A program made the translations under genes and the position numbers. A stretch of DNA of 64,000 bases, from positions 10,664,001-10,728,000 of the forward strand of contig NW_027480423.1 of the NCBI RefSeq assembly GCF_051401765.1. Reading direction: 5' to 3'. Origin of the DNA: Calliopsis andreniformis (taxonomy: Eukaryota > Arthropoda > Insecta > Hymenoptera > Andrenidae). Below are positions 23,501-35,981 of this stretch, piece after piece (the stretch's first letter is position 1; every line of letters begins with the position of its first letter). The notes below the pieces were generated by a model. It did not search any database. It was given only the letters and a program-made list of their open reading frames with translations, and was not told the origin of the DNA.

Positions 23501-26500
23501 TAACTATTCAATCTGTTGGAGCAACGCCCTAAGGTGAAGCCTAGGTTGCCCGGAAAGTCGAAATGACGTTAACTTTCACACTGGTTGCTATTATTCGTTC
23601 TATACGATGGAAAAACTGTTATATTTATACCGTATTTTATGCTTCTGGCGTGGACTTTTTATGCCCTAACTATTCCATCTGGTGGAACAACGCCCTAGGG
23701 TGAAGCCTAGGTTGCCCGACACGTAGAAATGTCCATAACTTTCACACCGGTAGCAATTATTCGTTTTATACGATGGAAAAGCTGTTGTATTTATATTGTA
23801 TTTCATGCTTCTGGCGTTGACTTCTAAGGCCCTAGCTATTGGATCTGGTGGAGCAACGCCCTAGAGTGAAGCCTAGGCTGCCCGGAACGTAGAAATGACC
23901 ATCACTTTCAAACTGGTTGCAATTAATCCTTTTATACGATGGAAAAACTGTTATATTTATATTGTATTTTATGCATCTGGCGGTGCCTTCTTAGCCCCTA
24001 AGTGTTCGATCTGGTGGAACAACGCCCTAGAGTGAAGCCTACGTTGCCCGGAACGTAGAAATGACCATCACCTTCATACTGGTTGCAATTATTCATTTTA
24101 TATGATGGAAGAACTGTTGTATTTATATTGTATTTTATGCTGCTGGCGTTCACTTCTTAGGCCCTAACTATTCGATCTGGTGGAACAACGCCCTGGCATG
24201 AAGCCTAGGTTGCCGGAGCGCAGAAATGATCACAACTTTCAAACTGGTTGCTATTATTCGTTTTATACAATGGAAAAACTGTTCTATTTATTTTGTATTT
24301 TATGCTTCGGGCGTTGTCTTCTAAGGAACTAACTGTTTGGTCTGGTGGAGCAACGCCCTAGAGTGAAGCCTGGGTTGCCCGGAAAGTAGAAATGACCACA
24401 ACTTTCATACTGGTTGCAATTACTCGTTTTATATGATGGAAAAACTGTTGTATTTATATTGTATTTTATGCTTCTGGCGTTCACTTCTCTGGCCCTAACT
24501 ATTCGATCTGGTGGAACAACGCCCTAGGGTGAAGCCTAGGTTGCCCGGAACGTAGAAATGACCATAACTTTTACACTGGTAGCAATTGTTCGTTTTATAC
24601 AATGAAAAAACTGTTCTATTTATTTTGTATTTTATGCATCGGGCGTTGACTTCTAAGGCCCTAACTATTCAATCTGTTCGATCAACGCCCTAGAGTGAAG
24701 CCTAGGTTGCCCTGCACGTAGAAATGACGTTAACTTTCATACTGGTTGCAATTATTCGTTTTATACGATGGAAAAACAGTTCTATTTATTTTGTATTTTA
24801 TGCTTCGGCCGTTGACTTCTAAGGCACTAACTATTCGATCTGTTGGAGCAACGCCCTAGGGTGTAGCCTAGGTTGCCCGGAAAGTAGAAATGGCCACAAC
24901 TTTCATACTGGTTGCAATTACTCGTTTTATATGATGGAAAAACTGTTGTATTTATATTGTATTTTATGCTTCTGGCGTTCACTTCTAAGGCCCTAACTAT
25001 TCTATCTGGTGGAACAACGCCCTAGGGTGATGCCTAGGTTGCCCGGAAAGTAGAAATGACCATAACATTTACACAGGTAGCAATTATTCGTTTTATACAA
25101 TGGAGAAGCTGTTCTATTTATTTTGTATTTTATGTTTCGGGCGTTGACTTCTAAGGCCCTAACTGTTTGATCTGGTGGATCAACGCCCTAGGTGTGCAGC
25201 CTAGGTTTCCCGGAACGTAGAAATGACCATAAATATCACACTGGTTGCTATTATCCTTTCTATACGATGGAATAACTGTTATATATATATTGTATTTTAT
25301 GCTTCTGGCGTTGCCTTCTTAGGCCCTAACTGTTCGATCTGGTGGAACAACGCCCTAGAGTGTAGCCTAGGTTACCCCGAACGTTGACATGACCAGTACT
25401 TTCACACTGTTTGCAGTTATTCCTGCTATACGATGGAAAAACTGTTGCATCTTTATTGAATTTTATGCTTCTGGCGTTGACTTCTAAGGCCCTAACTATT
25501 CTATCTGGTGGATCAACGCCCTAGAGTGAAGCCTAGGTTGCTCCGAATGTAGAAATGACCATAACATTCACACTGGTTGAAATTATTCGTTTTATACGAT
25601 GGAAAAACTGTTGTATTTATATTGTATTTTATGCTTCTGGCGTTGACTTCTAAGGCACTAACTATTCGATCTGGTGGAGCAACGCTCTAGAGTGAAGCCT
25701 AGGTTGCCCGTAACGTAGAAATGACCATCACTTTCACACGGGTTGCAATTATTCCTTTTATAGGACGGAAAGACTGTTGTATTTTTATTGTATTTTATGC
25801 TTCAGGCGTTGACTTCTGAGGCCGTTGCTATTCGATGTAGTGGAAGAACGCCATAGAGTGAAGCCTAGGTTGAACGGAACGTAGAAATGACCATAACTTT
25901 CATACTGGTTGCAATTATTCGTTTTATACGATGGAAAAACTGTTGTATTTATATTGTATTTTATGCTTCTGGCGCTGACTTCTAAGGCACTAACTATTCA
26001 ATCTGTTGGATCAACGCCCTAGTGTGAAGCCTAGGTTGCTCGGGATGTATAAATGACCATAACATTCACACTGGTTGAAATTATTCGTTTAATACGATGG
26101 TAAATCTGTTGCATCTTTATTGTATTTTGTGATTCTGGCGTTGACTTCTAAGGCCCTAACTATTCAATCTGGAGGAACAACGCCCTAGAGTGAGGCCTAG
26201 GTTGCCCGGAACGTAGAAATGACCATCAGTTTCAAACTGGTTGCAATTATTTCTGTTATAGGATGGAAAGACTGTTGTATTTTTATTGTATTTTATGCTT
26301 CAGGCGTTGGCTTCTGAGGCCGTAGCTATTCGTTGTGGTGGAAGAACGCCATAGAGTGAGGCCTGGGTTGCCCGGAACGTAGAAATGACCATACCTTTCA
26401 TACTGGTTGCAATTATTCGTTTTATATGATGGAAAAACTGTTGTATTTATATTGTATTTTATGCTTCTGGCGTTGACTTCTAAGGCACTAACTATTCGAT

Positions 26501-26999
26501 CTGGTGGAGCAACGCCCTAGGCGTGAAGCCTAGGTTGCCCGGAACGTAGAAATGACCATAACTTTCACACTGGATGCTATTATTCGTTCTATACTATGGA
26601 AGAACTGTTATATTTATATTGTATCTTATGCTTCTGGCGTTGACTTCTTAGGCCCTAACAATTCGACCTGGTGGTACAACGCCCTAGAGTGAAGCCTAGG
26701 GTTCCTGGAACGTACAAATGACCAAAACTTTCACAAGGGTTGCAATTATTCCTGTTATAGGATGGAAAAACTGTTGCATCTTTATTGAATTTTATGCTTC
26801 TGGCGTTGACTTCTAAGGCCCTAACTATTCTATCTGGTGGATCAACGCCATAGAGTGAAGCCTGGGTTGCCCGGAACGTAGAAATGACCATAAGTTTCAT
26901 ACTGGTTGCAATTATTCGTTTTATATGATGGAAAAACTGTTGGATTTATAATGCATTTTACGCTTCTGGCGTTCACTTCTTAGGCCCTAACTATTCGAT
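20580..26999. repeat. Large higher-order block, copy 2 (~6.4 kb), with a 3-monomer insertion
   Basis: Second copy of 11450-17371. It is longer by 498 bp (three monomers) at about 24490-24988. The added trimer belongs to the E-C-A-like set seen again in 27840-28835. It keeps the partner's one-base insertions at about 25193 and 26521. To the right of 26999 the sequence continues with subtype E/B copies instead of the GATGTGTTGG block that follows copy 1. Confidence 0.88.
24490..24988. repeat. Three-monomer insertion distinguishing copy 2 from copy 1
   Basis: Comparing 15361 onward with the copy-2 region, the alignment offset jumps from 9130 to 9628 bp here, a difference of exactly 498 bp. Both edges fall inside monomers, yet register is preserved. 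This fits gain by unequal homologous exchange in copy 2, or loss from copy 1. Confidence 0.8.
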
Positions 27000-29900
27000 C
27001 TGGTGGAGCAACGCTCTAGAGTGAAGCCTAGGTTGCCCGGAACGTAGATATGACCATTATCTTCAAACTGGTTGCAATTATTCCTGTTATAGGACGGAAA
27101 GACTGTTGTATTTTTATTGTATTTTATGCTTCAGGCGTTGACTTCTGAGGCCGCAGCTATTCGATGTGGTGGAACAACGCCCTAGAGTGAAGACTAGGTT
27201 GCCTGGAACATACAAATGACCATCACTTTCACACGGGTTGCAATTATTCCTGTTATAAGACGGAAAGACTGTTGTATTTTTATTGTATTTTATGCTTCAG
27301 GCGTTGACTTCTGAGGCCGCAGCTATTCGATGTGGTGGAAGAACGCCATAGGGTGAAGCCTGGGTTTCCTGGAACGTAGAAATGTCCATAACTTTCATAC
27401 TGGTTGCAATTATTCGTTTTATATGATGGAAGAACTGTTGTATTTATATTGTATTTAATGCTGCTGGCGTTGTCTTCTTAGGCCGTAACTATTCGATCTG
27501 GTGGAGCAACGCCCTGGAGTGAAGCCTAGGTTGCCCGGAACGTAGCAATGACCATAACTTTCACCGTGGTTGCAACTGTTCGTTTTATACGATGGAAAAG
27601 CTGTTGTATTTATATCGCATTTTATGCTGCTGGCGTTCACTTCTTAGGCCCTAACTATTCGATCTGGTGGAACAACGCCCTGGCATGAAGCCTAGGTTGC
27701 CGGAGCGCAGAAATGATCACAACTTTCAAACTGGTTGCTATTATTCGTTTTATACAATGGAAAAACTGTTCTATTTATTTTGTATTTTATGCTTCGGGCG
27801 TTGTCTTCTAAGGAACTAACTGTTTGATCTGGTGGAGCAACGCCCTAGAGTGAAGCCTGGATTGCCCGGAAAGTAGAAATGACCACAACTTTCATACTGG
27901 TTGCAATTACTCGTTTTATATGATGGAAAAACTGTTGTATTTATATTGTATTTTATGCTTCTGGCGTTCACTTCTTTGGCCCTAACTATTCGATCTGGTC
28001 GAACAACGCCCTAGGGTGAAGCCTAGGTTGCCCGGAACGTAGAAATGACCATAACTTTTACACTGGTAGCAATTGTTCGTTTTATACAATGAAAAAACTG
28101 TTCTATTTATTTTGTATTTTATGCATCGGGCGTTGACTTCTAAGGCCCTAACTATTCAATCTGTTCGATCAACGCCCTAGAGTGAAGCCGAGGTTGCCCT
28201 GCACGTAGAAATGACGTTAACTTTCATACTGGTTGCAATTATTCGTTTTATACGATGGAAAAACAGTTCTATTTATTTTGTATTTTATGCTTCGGCCGTT
28301 GACTTCTAAGGCACTAACTATTCGATCTGTTGGAGCAACGCCCTAGAGTGAAGCCTGGGTTGCCCGGAAAGTAGAAATGACCACAACTTTCATACTGGTT
28401 GCAATTACTCGTTTTATATGATGGAAAAACTGTTGTATTTATATTGTATTTTATGCTTCTGGCGTTCACTTCTTTGGCCCTAACTATTCGATCTGGTGGA
28501 ACAACGCCCTAGGGTGAAGCCTAGGTTGCCCGGAACGTAGAAATGACCATAACTTTTACACTGGTAGCAATTGTTCGTTTTATACAATGAAAAAACTGTT
28601 CTATTTATTTTGTATTTTATGCATCGGGCGTTGACTTCTAAGGCCCTAACTATTCAATCTGTTCGATCAACGCCCTAGAGTGAAGCCGAGGTTGCCCTGC
28701 ACGTAGAAATGACGTTAACTTTCATACTGGTTGCAATTATTCGTTTTATACGATGGAAAAACAGTTCTATTTATTTTGTATTTTATGCTTCGGCCGTTGA
28801 CTTCTAAGGCACTAACTATTCGATCTGTTGGAGCAACGCCCTAGGGTGTAGCCTAGGTTGCCCGGAAAGTAGAAATGGCCACAACTTTCACACTGGTTGC
28901 AATTACTCGTTTTATATGATGGAAAAACTGTTGTATTTATATTGTATTTTATGCTTCTGGCGTTCACTTCTAAGGCCCTAACTATTCTATCTGGTGGAAC
29001 AACGCCGTAGGTGTGAAGCCTAGGTTTCCCGGAACGTAGAAATGACCATAAATATCACACTGGTTGCTATTATCCTTTCTATACGATGGAATAACTGTTA
29101 TATATATATTGTATTTTATGCTTCTGGCTTTGCCTTCTTAGGCCCTAACTGTTCGATCTGGTGGAACAACGCCCTAGAGTGTAGCCTAGGTTACCCCGAA
29201 CGTTGACATGACCAGTACTTTCACACTGTTTGCAGTTATTCCTGCTATACGATGGAAAAGCTGTTGCATCTTTATTGAATTTTATGCTTCTGGCGTTGAC
29301 TTCTAAGGCCCTAACTATTCTATCTGGTGGATCAACGCCCTAGAGTGAAGCCTAGGTTGCTCCGAATGTAGAAATGACCATAACATTCACACTGGTTGAA
29401 ATTATTCGTTTTATACGATGGAAAAACTGTTGTATTTATATTGTATTTTATGCTTCTGGCGTTGACTTCTAAGGCACTAACTATTCGATCTGGTGGAGCA
29501 ACGCTCTAGAGTGAAGCCTAGGTTGCCCGTAACGTAGAAATGACCATCACTTTCACACGGGTTGCAATTATTCCTGTTATAGGACGGAAAGACTGTTGTA
29601 TTTTTATTGTATTTTATGCTTCAGGCGTTGACTTCTGAGGCCGTTGCTATTCAATGTAGTGGAAGAACGCCATAGAGTGAAGCCTAGGTTGAACGGAACG
29701 TAGAAATGACCATACCTTTCATACTGGTTGCAATTATTCGTTTTATATGATGGAAAAACTGTTGTATTTATATTGTATTTTATGCTTCTGGCGTTGACTT
29801 CTAAGGCACTAACTATTCGATCTGGTGGAGCAACGCCCTAGGCGTGAAGCCTAGGTTGCCCGGAACGTAGAAATGACCATAACTTTCACACTGGATGCTA

Positions 29901-30319
29901 TTATTCGTTCTATACTATGGAAGAACTGTTATATTTATATTGTATCTTATGCTTCTGGCGTTGACTTCTTAGGCCCTAACAATTCGACCTGGTGGTACAA
30001 CGCCCTAGAGTGAAGCCTAGGTTTCCTGGAACGTACAAATGACCAAAACTTTCACAAGGGTTGCAATTATTCCTGTTATAGGATGGAAAGACTGTTGTAT
30101 TTTTATTGTATTTTATGCTTCAGGCGTTGACTTCTGAGGCCGCAGCTATTCGATGTGGTGGAACAACGCCCTAGAGTGAGGCCTAGGTTGCCCGGAACGT
30201 AGAAATGACCATCACTTCCATACAGGTAGCTATTATTCGTTTTATACGATGGAAAAACTGTTGTGTTTATATTGTATTTTATGTTTCTGGCGTTGACTTC
30301 TAAGGCACTAACTATTCGA
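27000..30319. repeat. Rearranged relative of the large block, with tandem trimers
   Basis: About 20 monomers. From about 27612 to 30070 the monomers follow the order of 24125-26730, but with blocks lost and a trimer duplicated. Recognisable markers are GGCATGAAGCC (27682), GATGAAAAAACTG-type TACAATGAAAAAACTG (28086, 28584), CCCCGAACGTTGACATG (about 29195), GTTGAACGGAACG (29689) and ACCAAAACTTTCACAAGG (30041). All are shared with block copies 2 and 3. Before 27612 the segment holds subtype B and E copies resembling 30690-31150. Confidence 0.78.
27840..28835. repeat. Tandem duplication of a 3-monomer (498-bp) unit
   Basis: Two adjacent copies of a trimer are offset by exactly 498 bp. TGAAGCCGAGG occurs at 28183 and 28681, and ACCACAACTTTCATACTGG occurs in both. 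The order is subtype E, a C-like copy with TACAATGAAAAAACTG, then a copy starting GACGTTAACTTTCATAC with the AAACAGTTC variant and GCTTCGGCCG. It is the shortest clear higher-order tandem in the window. Confidence 0.85.
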
Positions 30320-33160
30320 TCTGGTGGAGCAACGCCCTAGAGTGAAGCCTAGGTTCCCCGGAACGTAGAAATGACCATCACTTTCAAACTGGTTATAATT
30401 ATTCCTGTTATAGGATGGAAAGACTGTTGTATTTTTATTGTATTTTATGCTTCAGGCGTTGACTTCTGAGGCCGTAGCTATTCGATGAGGTGGAAGTACG
30501 CCACAGAGTGAAGCCTGGGTTGCCCGGAACGTAGAAATGACCATAAGTTTCATACTGGTTGCAATTATTCGTTTTATATGATGGAAAAACTGTTGGATTT
30601 ATATTGCATTTTACGCTTCTGGCGTTCACTTCTTAGGCCCTAACTATTCGATCTGGTGGAGCAACGCTCTAGAGTGAAGCCTAGGTTGCCCGGAACGTAG
30701 AAATGACCATTATCTTCAAACTGGTTGCAATTATTCCTGTTATAGGACGGAAAGACTGTTGTATTTTTATTGTATTTTATGCTTCAGGCGTTGACTTCTG
30801 AGGCCGCAGCTATTCGATGTGGTGGAACAACGCCCTAGAGTGAAGCCTAGGTTGCCTGGAACATACAAATGACCATCACTTTCACACGGGTTGCAATTAT
30901 TCCTGTTATAAGACGGAAAGACTGTTGTATTTTTATTGTATTTTATGCTTCAGGCGTTGACTTCTGAGGCCGCAGCTATTCGATGTGGTGGAAGAACGCC
31001 ATAGGGTGAAGCCTGGGTTTCCTGGAACGTAGAAATGACCATAACTTTCATACTGGTTGTAATTATTCGTTTTATATGATGGAAGAACTGTTGTATTTAT
31101 ATTGTATTTAATGCTGCTGGCGTTGTCTTCTTAGGCCGTAACTATTCGATCTGGTGGAGCAACGCCCTGGAGTGAAGCCTAGGTTGCCCGGTACGTAGCA
31201 ATGACCATAACTTTCACCCTGGTTGCAACTGTTCGTATTATACGATGGAAAAGCTGTTGTATTTATATCGCATTTTATGCTTCTGGCGTTGTCTTCTTAG
31301 GCCGTAACTATTCGATCTGGTGGAGCAACGCCCTGGAGTGAAGCCTAGGTTGCCCGGAACGTGGAATGACCATTACTTTCGCAATGTTTGCAATTATTCA
31401 TTTTATACGATGGAAAAACTGTTGTACTTATATTGTATTTTATGCTTCTGGCGTTGACTTCTAAGTCCCTAACTATTCGATCTGGTGGAGCAACGCCCTA
31501 GAGTGAAGCCTAGGTTACCCGGAACGTAGAAATGACCATCACTTTCAAACTGGTTACAATTAATCCTTTTATACGATGGAAAAACTGTTGTATTTTTATT
31601 GCATTTTATGCTTCGGGCATTAACTTCTAAGGCCCTAACTATTCAATCTATAAGAGCAACGCCCAAATGTGTAGCCTAGGTTGCCCGTAAAGTAGAAATG
31701 ACCCTAGCTTTCATACTGGTTGCAATTATTCGTTTTGTATGATGGAAAAACTGTTGTATTTATATTGTATTTTATGCTTCTGGCGTTCACTTCTTAGGCC
31801 CTAACTATTCGATCTGGTGGAATAACGCCCTATGGTGAAGCCTAGGTTGACCGGAGCGTAGAAATGACCATAACTTTCACACCGGTAGCAATTATTCGTT
31901 TTACACGATTGAAAAACTGTTCTACTTATTTTGTATTTTATGCATCGGGCGTTGACTTCTAAGACCCTAACTATTCAATCTGTTGGAGCAACGCCCTGCG
32001 GTGAAGCCCAGGTTGCCCGGAAAGTAGAAATGACGTTAACTTTCACACTGGTTGCTATTATTCGTTCTATACGATGGAAAAACTGTTCTATTTATTTTGT
32101 ATTTTATGCTTCGGGCGTTGACTTCTGAGGCCCTAACTATTCGATCTGGTGGAGCAACGCCCTAGAGTGAAGCCTAGGTTGCCCGGAACGTAGATATGAC
32201 CATAACCTTCACACAGGTTGCAATTATTCGTTTTCTACGATGGAAAAGCTGTTGCATTTATATTGTATTTTATGCTTCCGGTGTTGACTTCTTAGACCCT
32301 AACTCTTAGATCCGGTGGAGCAACGCCTCAGAGTTAAGTCTAGGATGCCCGAAACGTCGAAATGACGTTAACTTTCATACTGGTTGCAATTGCTCGTTTT
32401 ATACGATTGAAAAACTGTTGTATTTATATTGTATTTTATGCTGCTGGCGTTGACTTCTTATGCCCTATCTATTCCATCTGGTGGAACAACGCCCTATGGT
32501 GAAGCCTAGGTTGCCCGGAACGTAGAAATGACCATAAATTTCACACTGGTTGCAATTATTCGTTTTATACGATGGAAAAGCTGTTGTATTTATACCGTAT
32601 TTTATGCTTCTGGCGTTGACTTCTTATGCCCTAACTATTCCATCTGGTGGAACAACGCCCTAGGGTGAAGCCTAGGTTGCCCGGAACGTAGAAATGACCA
32701 TAACTTTCACACCGGTAGCAATTATTCGTTTTATACGATGGAAAAGCTGTTGTATTTATATTGTACTTTATGCTTCTGGTGTTGACTTCTAAGGCCGTAG
32801 CTATTAGATGTGGTGGAGCAACGTCCTAGAGTGACGGCTAGGTTGCCCGGAACGTAGAAATGACCATAACATTCACACCCGTTGCAATTATTCATGCTAT
32901 ACGGTCGAAAAACTGTTGCATTTTTATTGTATTTTATGCTTCTAGCGTTGACTTCTAAAGCCGTAGCTATTAGATGTGGTGGAGTAGCGCCCTCTAGTGA
33001 CGCCTAGGTTGCCTGGAACGTAGAAATGACCATTACTTTCACAATGTTTCCAATTATTCATTTTATGCGATGGAAAAACTGTTGTACGTATATTGTATTT
33101 TATTCTTATGGCGTTGAGTTCTAAGTCCCTAGCTATGCGATCTGGTGGAGCAACGCCCTA
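30320..33160. repeat. 17-monomer higher-order repeat unit, copy 1 (~2.82 kb)
   Basis: Directly followed by a near-identical copy at 33161-35981, offset 2821 bp (17 monomers minus 1 bp; a one-base deletion in GAACGTGGAATGACC at about 31361 accounts for it). By eye about a dozen differences separate the two copies over 2.8 kb. Marker states include CGATGAGGTGGAAGTACGCC, CTATAAGAGCAACGCCCAAATG, TACACGATTGAAAAAC and CTCTTAGATCCGG. Confidence 0.9.
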
Positions 33161-35981
33161 GAGTGAAGCCTAGGTTCCCCGGAACGTAGAAATGACCATC
33201 ACTTTCAAACTGGTTGCAATTATTCCTGTTATAGGATGGAAAGACTGTTGTATTTTTATTGTATTTTATGCTTCAGGCGTTGACTTCTGAGGCCGTAGCT
33301 ATTCGATGAGGTGGAAGTACGCCACAGAGTGAAGCCTGGGTTGCCCGGAACGTAGAAATGACCATAAGTTTCATACTGGTTGCAATAATTCGTTTTATAT
33401 GATGGAAAAACTGTTGGATTTATATTGCATTTTACGCTTCTGGCGTTCACTTCTTAGGCCCTAACTATTCGATCTGGTGGAGCAACGCTCTAGAGTGAAG
33501 CCTAGGTTGCCCGGAACGTAGAAATGACCATTATCTTCAAACTGGTTGCAATTATTCCTGTTATAGGACGGAAAGACTGTTGTATTTTTATTGTATTTTA
33601 TGCTTCAGGCGTTGACTTCTGAGGCCGCAGCTATTCGATGTGGTGGAACAACGCCCTAGAGTGAAGCCTAGGTTGCCTGGAACATACAAATGACCATCAC
33701 TTTCACACGGGTTGCAATTATTCCTGTTATAAGACGGAAAGACTGTTGTATTTTTATTGTATTTTATGCTTCAGGCGTTGACTTCTGAGGCCGCAGCTAT
33801 TCGATGTGGTGGAAGAACGCCATAGGGTGAAGCCTGGGTTTCCTGGAACGTAGAAATGACCATAACTTTCATACTGGTTGCAATTATTCGTTTTATATGA
33901 TGGAAGAACTGTTGTATTTATATTGTATTTAATGCTGCTGGCGTTGTCTTCTTAGGCCGTAACTATTCGATCTGGTGGAGCAACGCCCTGGAGTGAAGCC
34001 TAGGTTGCCCGGAACGTAGCAATGACCATAACTTTCACCCTGGTTGCAACTGTTCGTTTTATACGATGGAAAAGCTGTTGTATTTATATCGCATTTTATG
34101 CTTCTGGCGTTGTCTTCTTAGGCCGTAACTATTCGATCTGGTGGAGCAACGCCCTGGAGTGAAGCCTAGGTTGCCCGGAACGTGGAATGACCATTACTTT
34201 CGCAATGTTTGCAATTATTCATTTTATACGATGGAAAAACTGTTGTACTTATATTGTATTTTATGCTTCTGGCGTTGACTTCTAAGTCCCTAACTATTCG
34301 ATCTGGTGGAGCAACGCCCTAGAGTGAAGCCTAGGTTACCCGGAACGTAGAAATGACCATCACTTTCAAACTGGTTACAATTAATCCTTTTATACGATGG
34401 AAAAACTGTTGTATTTTTATTGCATTTTATGCTTCGGGCATTAACTTCTAAGGCCCTAACTATTCAATCTATAAGAGCAACGCCCAAATGTGTAGCCTAG
34501 GTTGCCCGTAAAGTAGAAATGACCCTAGCTTTCATACTGGTTGCAATTATTCGTTTTGTATGATGGAAAAACTGTTGTATTTATATTGTATTTTATGCTT
34601 CTGGCGTTCACTTCTTAGGCCCTAACTATTCGATCTGGTGGAATAACGCCCTATGGTGAAGCCTAGGTTGACCGGAGCGTAGAAATGACCATAACTTTCA
34701 CACCGGTAGCAATTATTCGTTTTACACGATTGAAAAACTGTTCTACTTATTTTGTATTTTATGCATCGGGCGTTGACTTCTAAGACCCTAACTATTCAAT
34801 CTGTTGGAGCAACGCCCTGCGGTGAAGCCCAGGTTGCCCGGAAAGTAGAAATGACGTTAACTTTCACACTGGTTGCTATTATTCGTTCTATACGATGGAA
34901 AAACTGTTCTATTTATTTTGTATTTTATGCTTCGGGCGTTGACTTCTGAGGCCCTAACTATTCGATCTGGTGGAGCAACGCCCTAGAGTGAAGCCTAGGT
35001 TGCCCGGAACGTAGATATGACCATAACCTTCACACAGGTTGCAATTATTCGTTTTCTACGATGGAAAAGCTGTTGCATTTATATTGTATTTTATGCTTCC
35101 GGTGTTGACTTCTTAGACCCTAACTCTTAGATCCGGTGGAGCAACGCCTCAGAGTTAAGTCTAGGATGCCCGAAACGTCGAAATGACGTTAACTTTCATA
35201 CTGGTTGCAATTGCTCGTTTTATACGATTGAAAAACTGTTGTATTTATATTGTATTTTATGCTGCTGGCGTTGACTTCTTATGCCCTATCTATTCCATCT
35301 GGTGGAACAACGCCCTAAGGTGAAGCCTAGGTTGCCCGGAACGTAGAAATGACCATAAATTTCACACTGGTTGCAATTATTCGTTTTATACGATGGAAAA
35401 GCTGTTGTATTTATACCGTATTTTATGCTTCTGGCGTTGACTTCTTATGCCCTAACTATTCCATCTGGTGGAACAACGCCCTAGGGTGAAGCCTAGGTTG
35501 CCCGGAACGTAGAAATGACCATAACTTTCACACCGGTAGCAATTATTCGTTTTATACGATGGAAAAGCTGTTGTATTTATATTTTACTTTATGCTACTGG
35601 TGTTGACTTCTAAGGCCGTAGCTATTAGATGTGGTGGAGCAACGTCCTAGAGTGACGGCTAGGTTGCCCGGAACGTAGAAATGACCATAACATTCACACC
35701 CGTTGCAATTATTCATGCTATACGGTCGAAAAACTGTTGCATTTTTATTGTATTTTATGCTTCTAGCGTTGACTTCTAAGGCCGTAGCTATTAGATGTGG
35801 TGGAGTAGCGCCCTTTAGTGACGCCTAGGTTGCCTGGAACGTAGAAATGACCATTACTTTCACAATGTTTCCAATTATTCATTTTATGCGATGGAAAAAC
35901 TGTTGTACGTATATTGTATTTTATTCTTATGGCGTTGAGTTCTAAGTCCCTAGCTATGCGATCTGGTGGAGCAACGCCATA
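33161..35981. repeat. 17-monomer higher-order repeat unit, copy 2
   Basis: Tandem partner of 30320-33160. Differences noticed include GCAATAATTCG at about 33384 (ATTATTCG in copy 1), CTAAGGTG at about 35312 (CTATGG in copy 1) and GCTACTGG at about 35593. Its last ~640 bp (from about 35345) are at the same time the start of the third copy of the large block. The two higher-order systems therefore overlap. Confidence 0.9.

Noticed and set aside
30320..35981. Assembly artefact as the sole cause of the large duplications
   Set aside because: The copies carry distinct scattered substitutions and whole-monomer indels, which a simple duplicated contig would not show. It cannot be fully excluded without reads.
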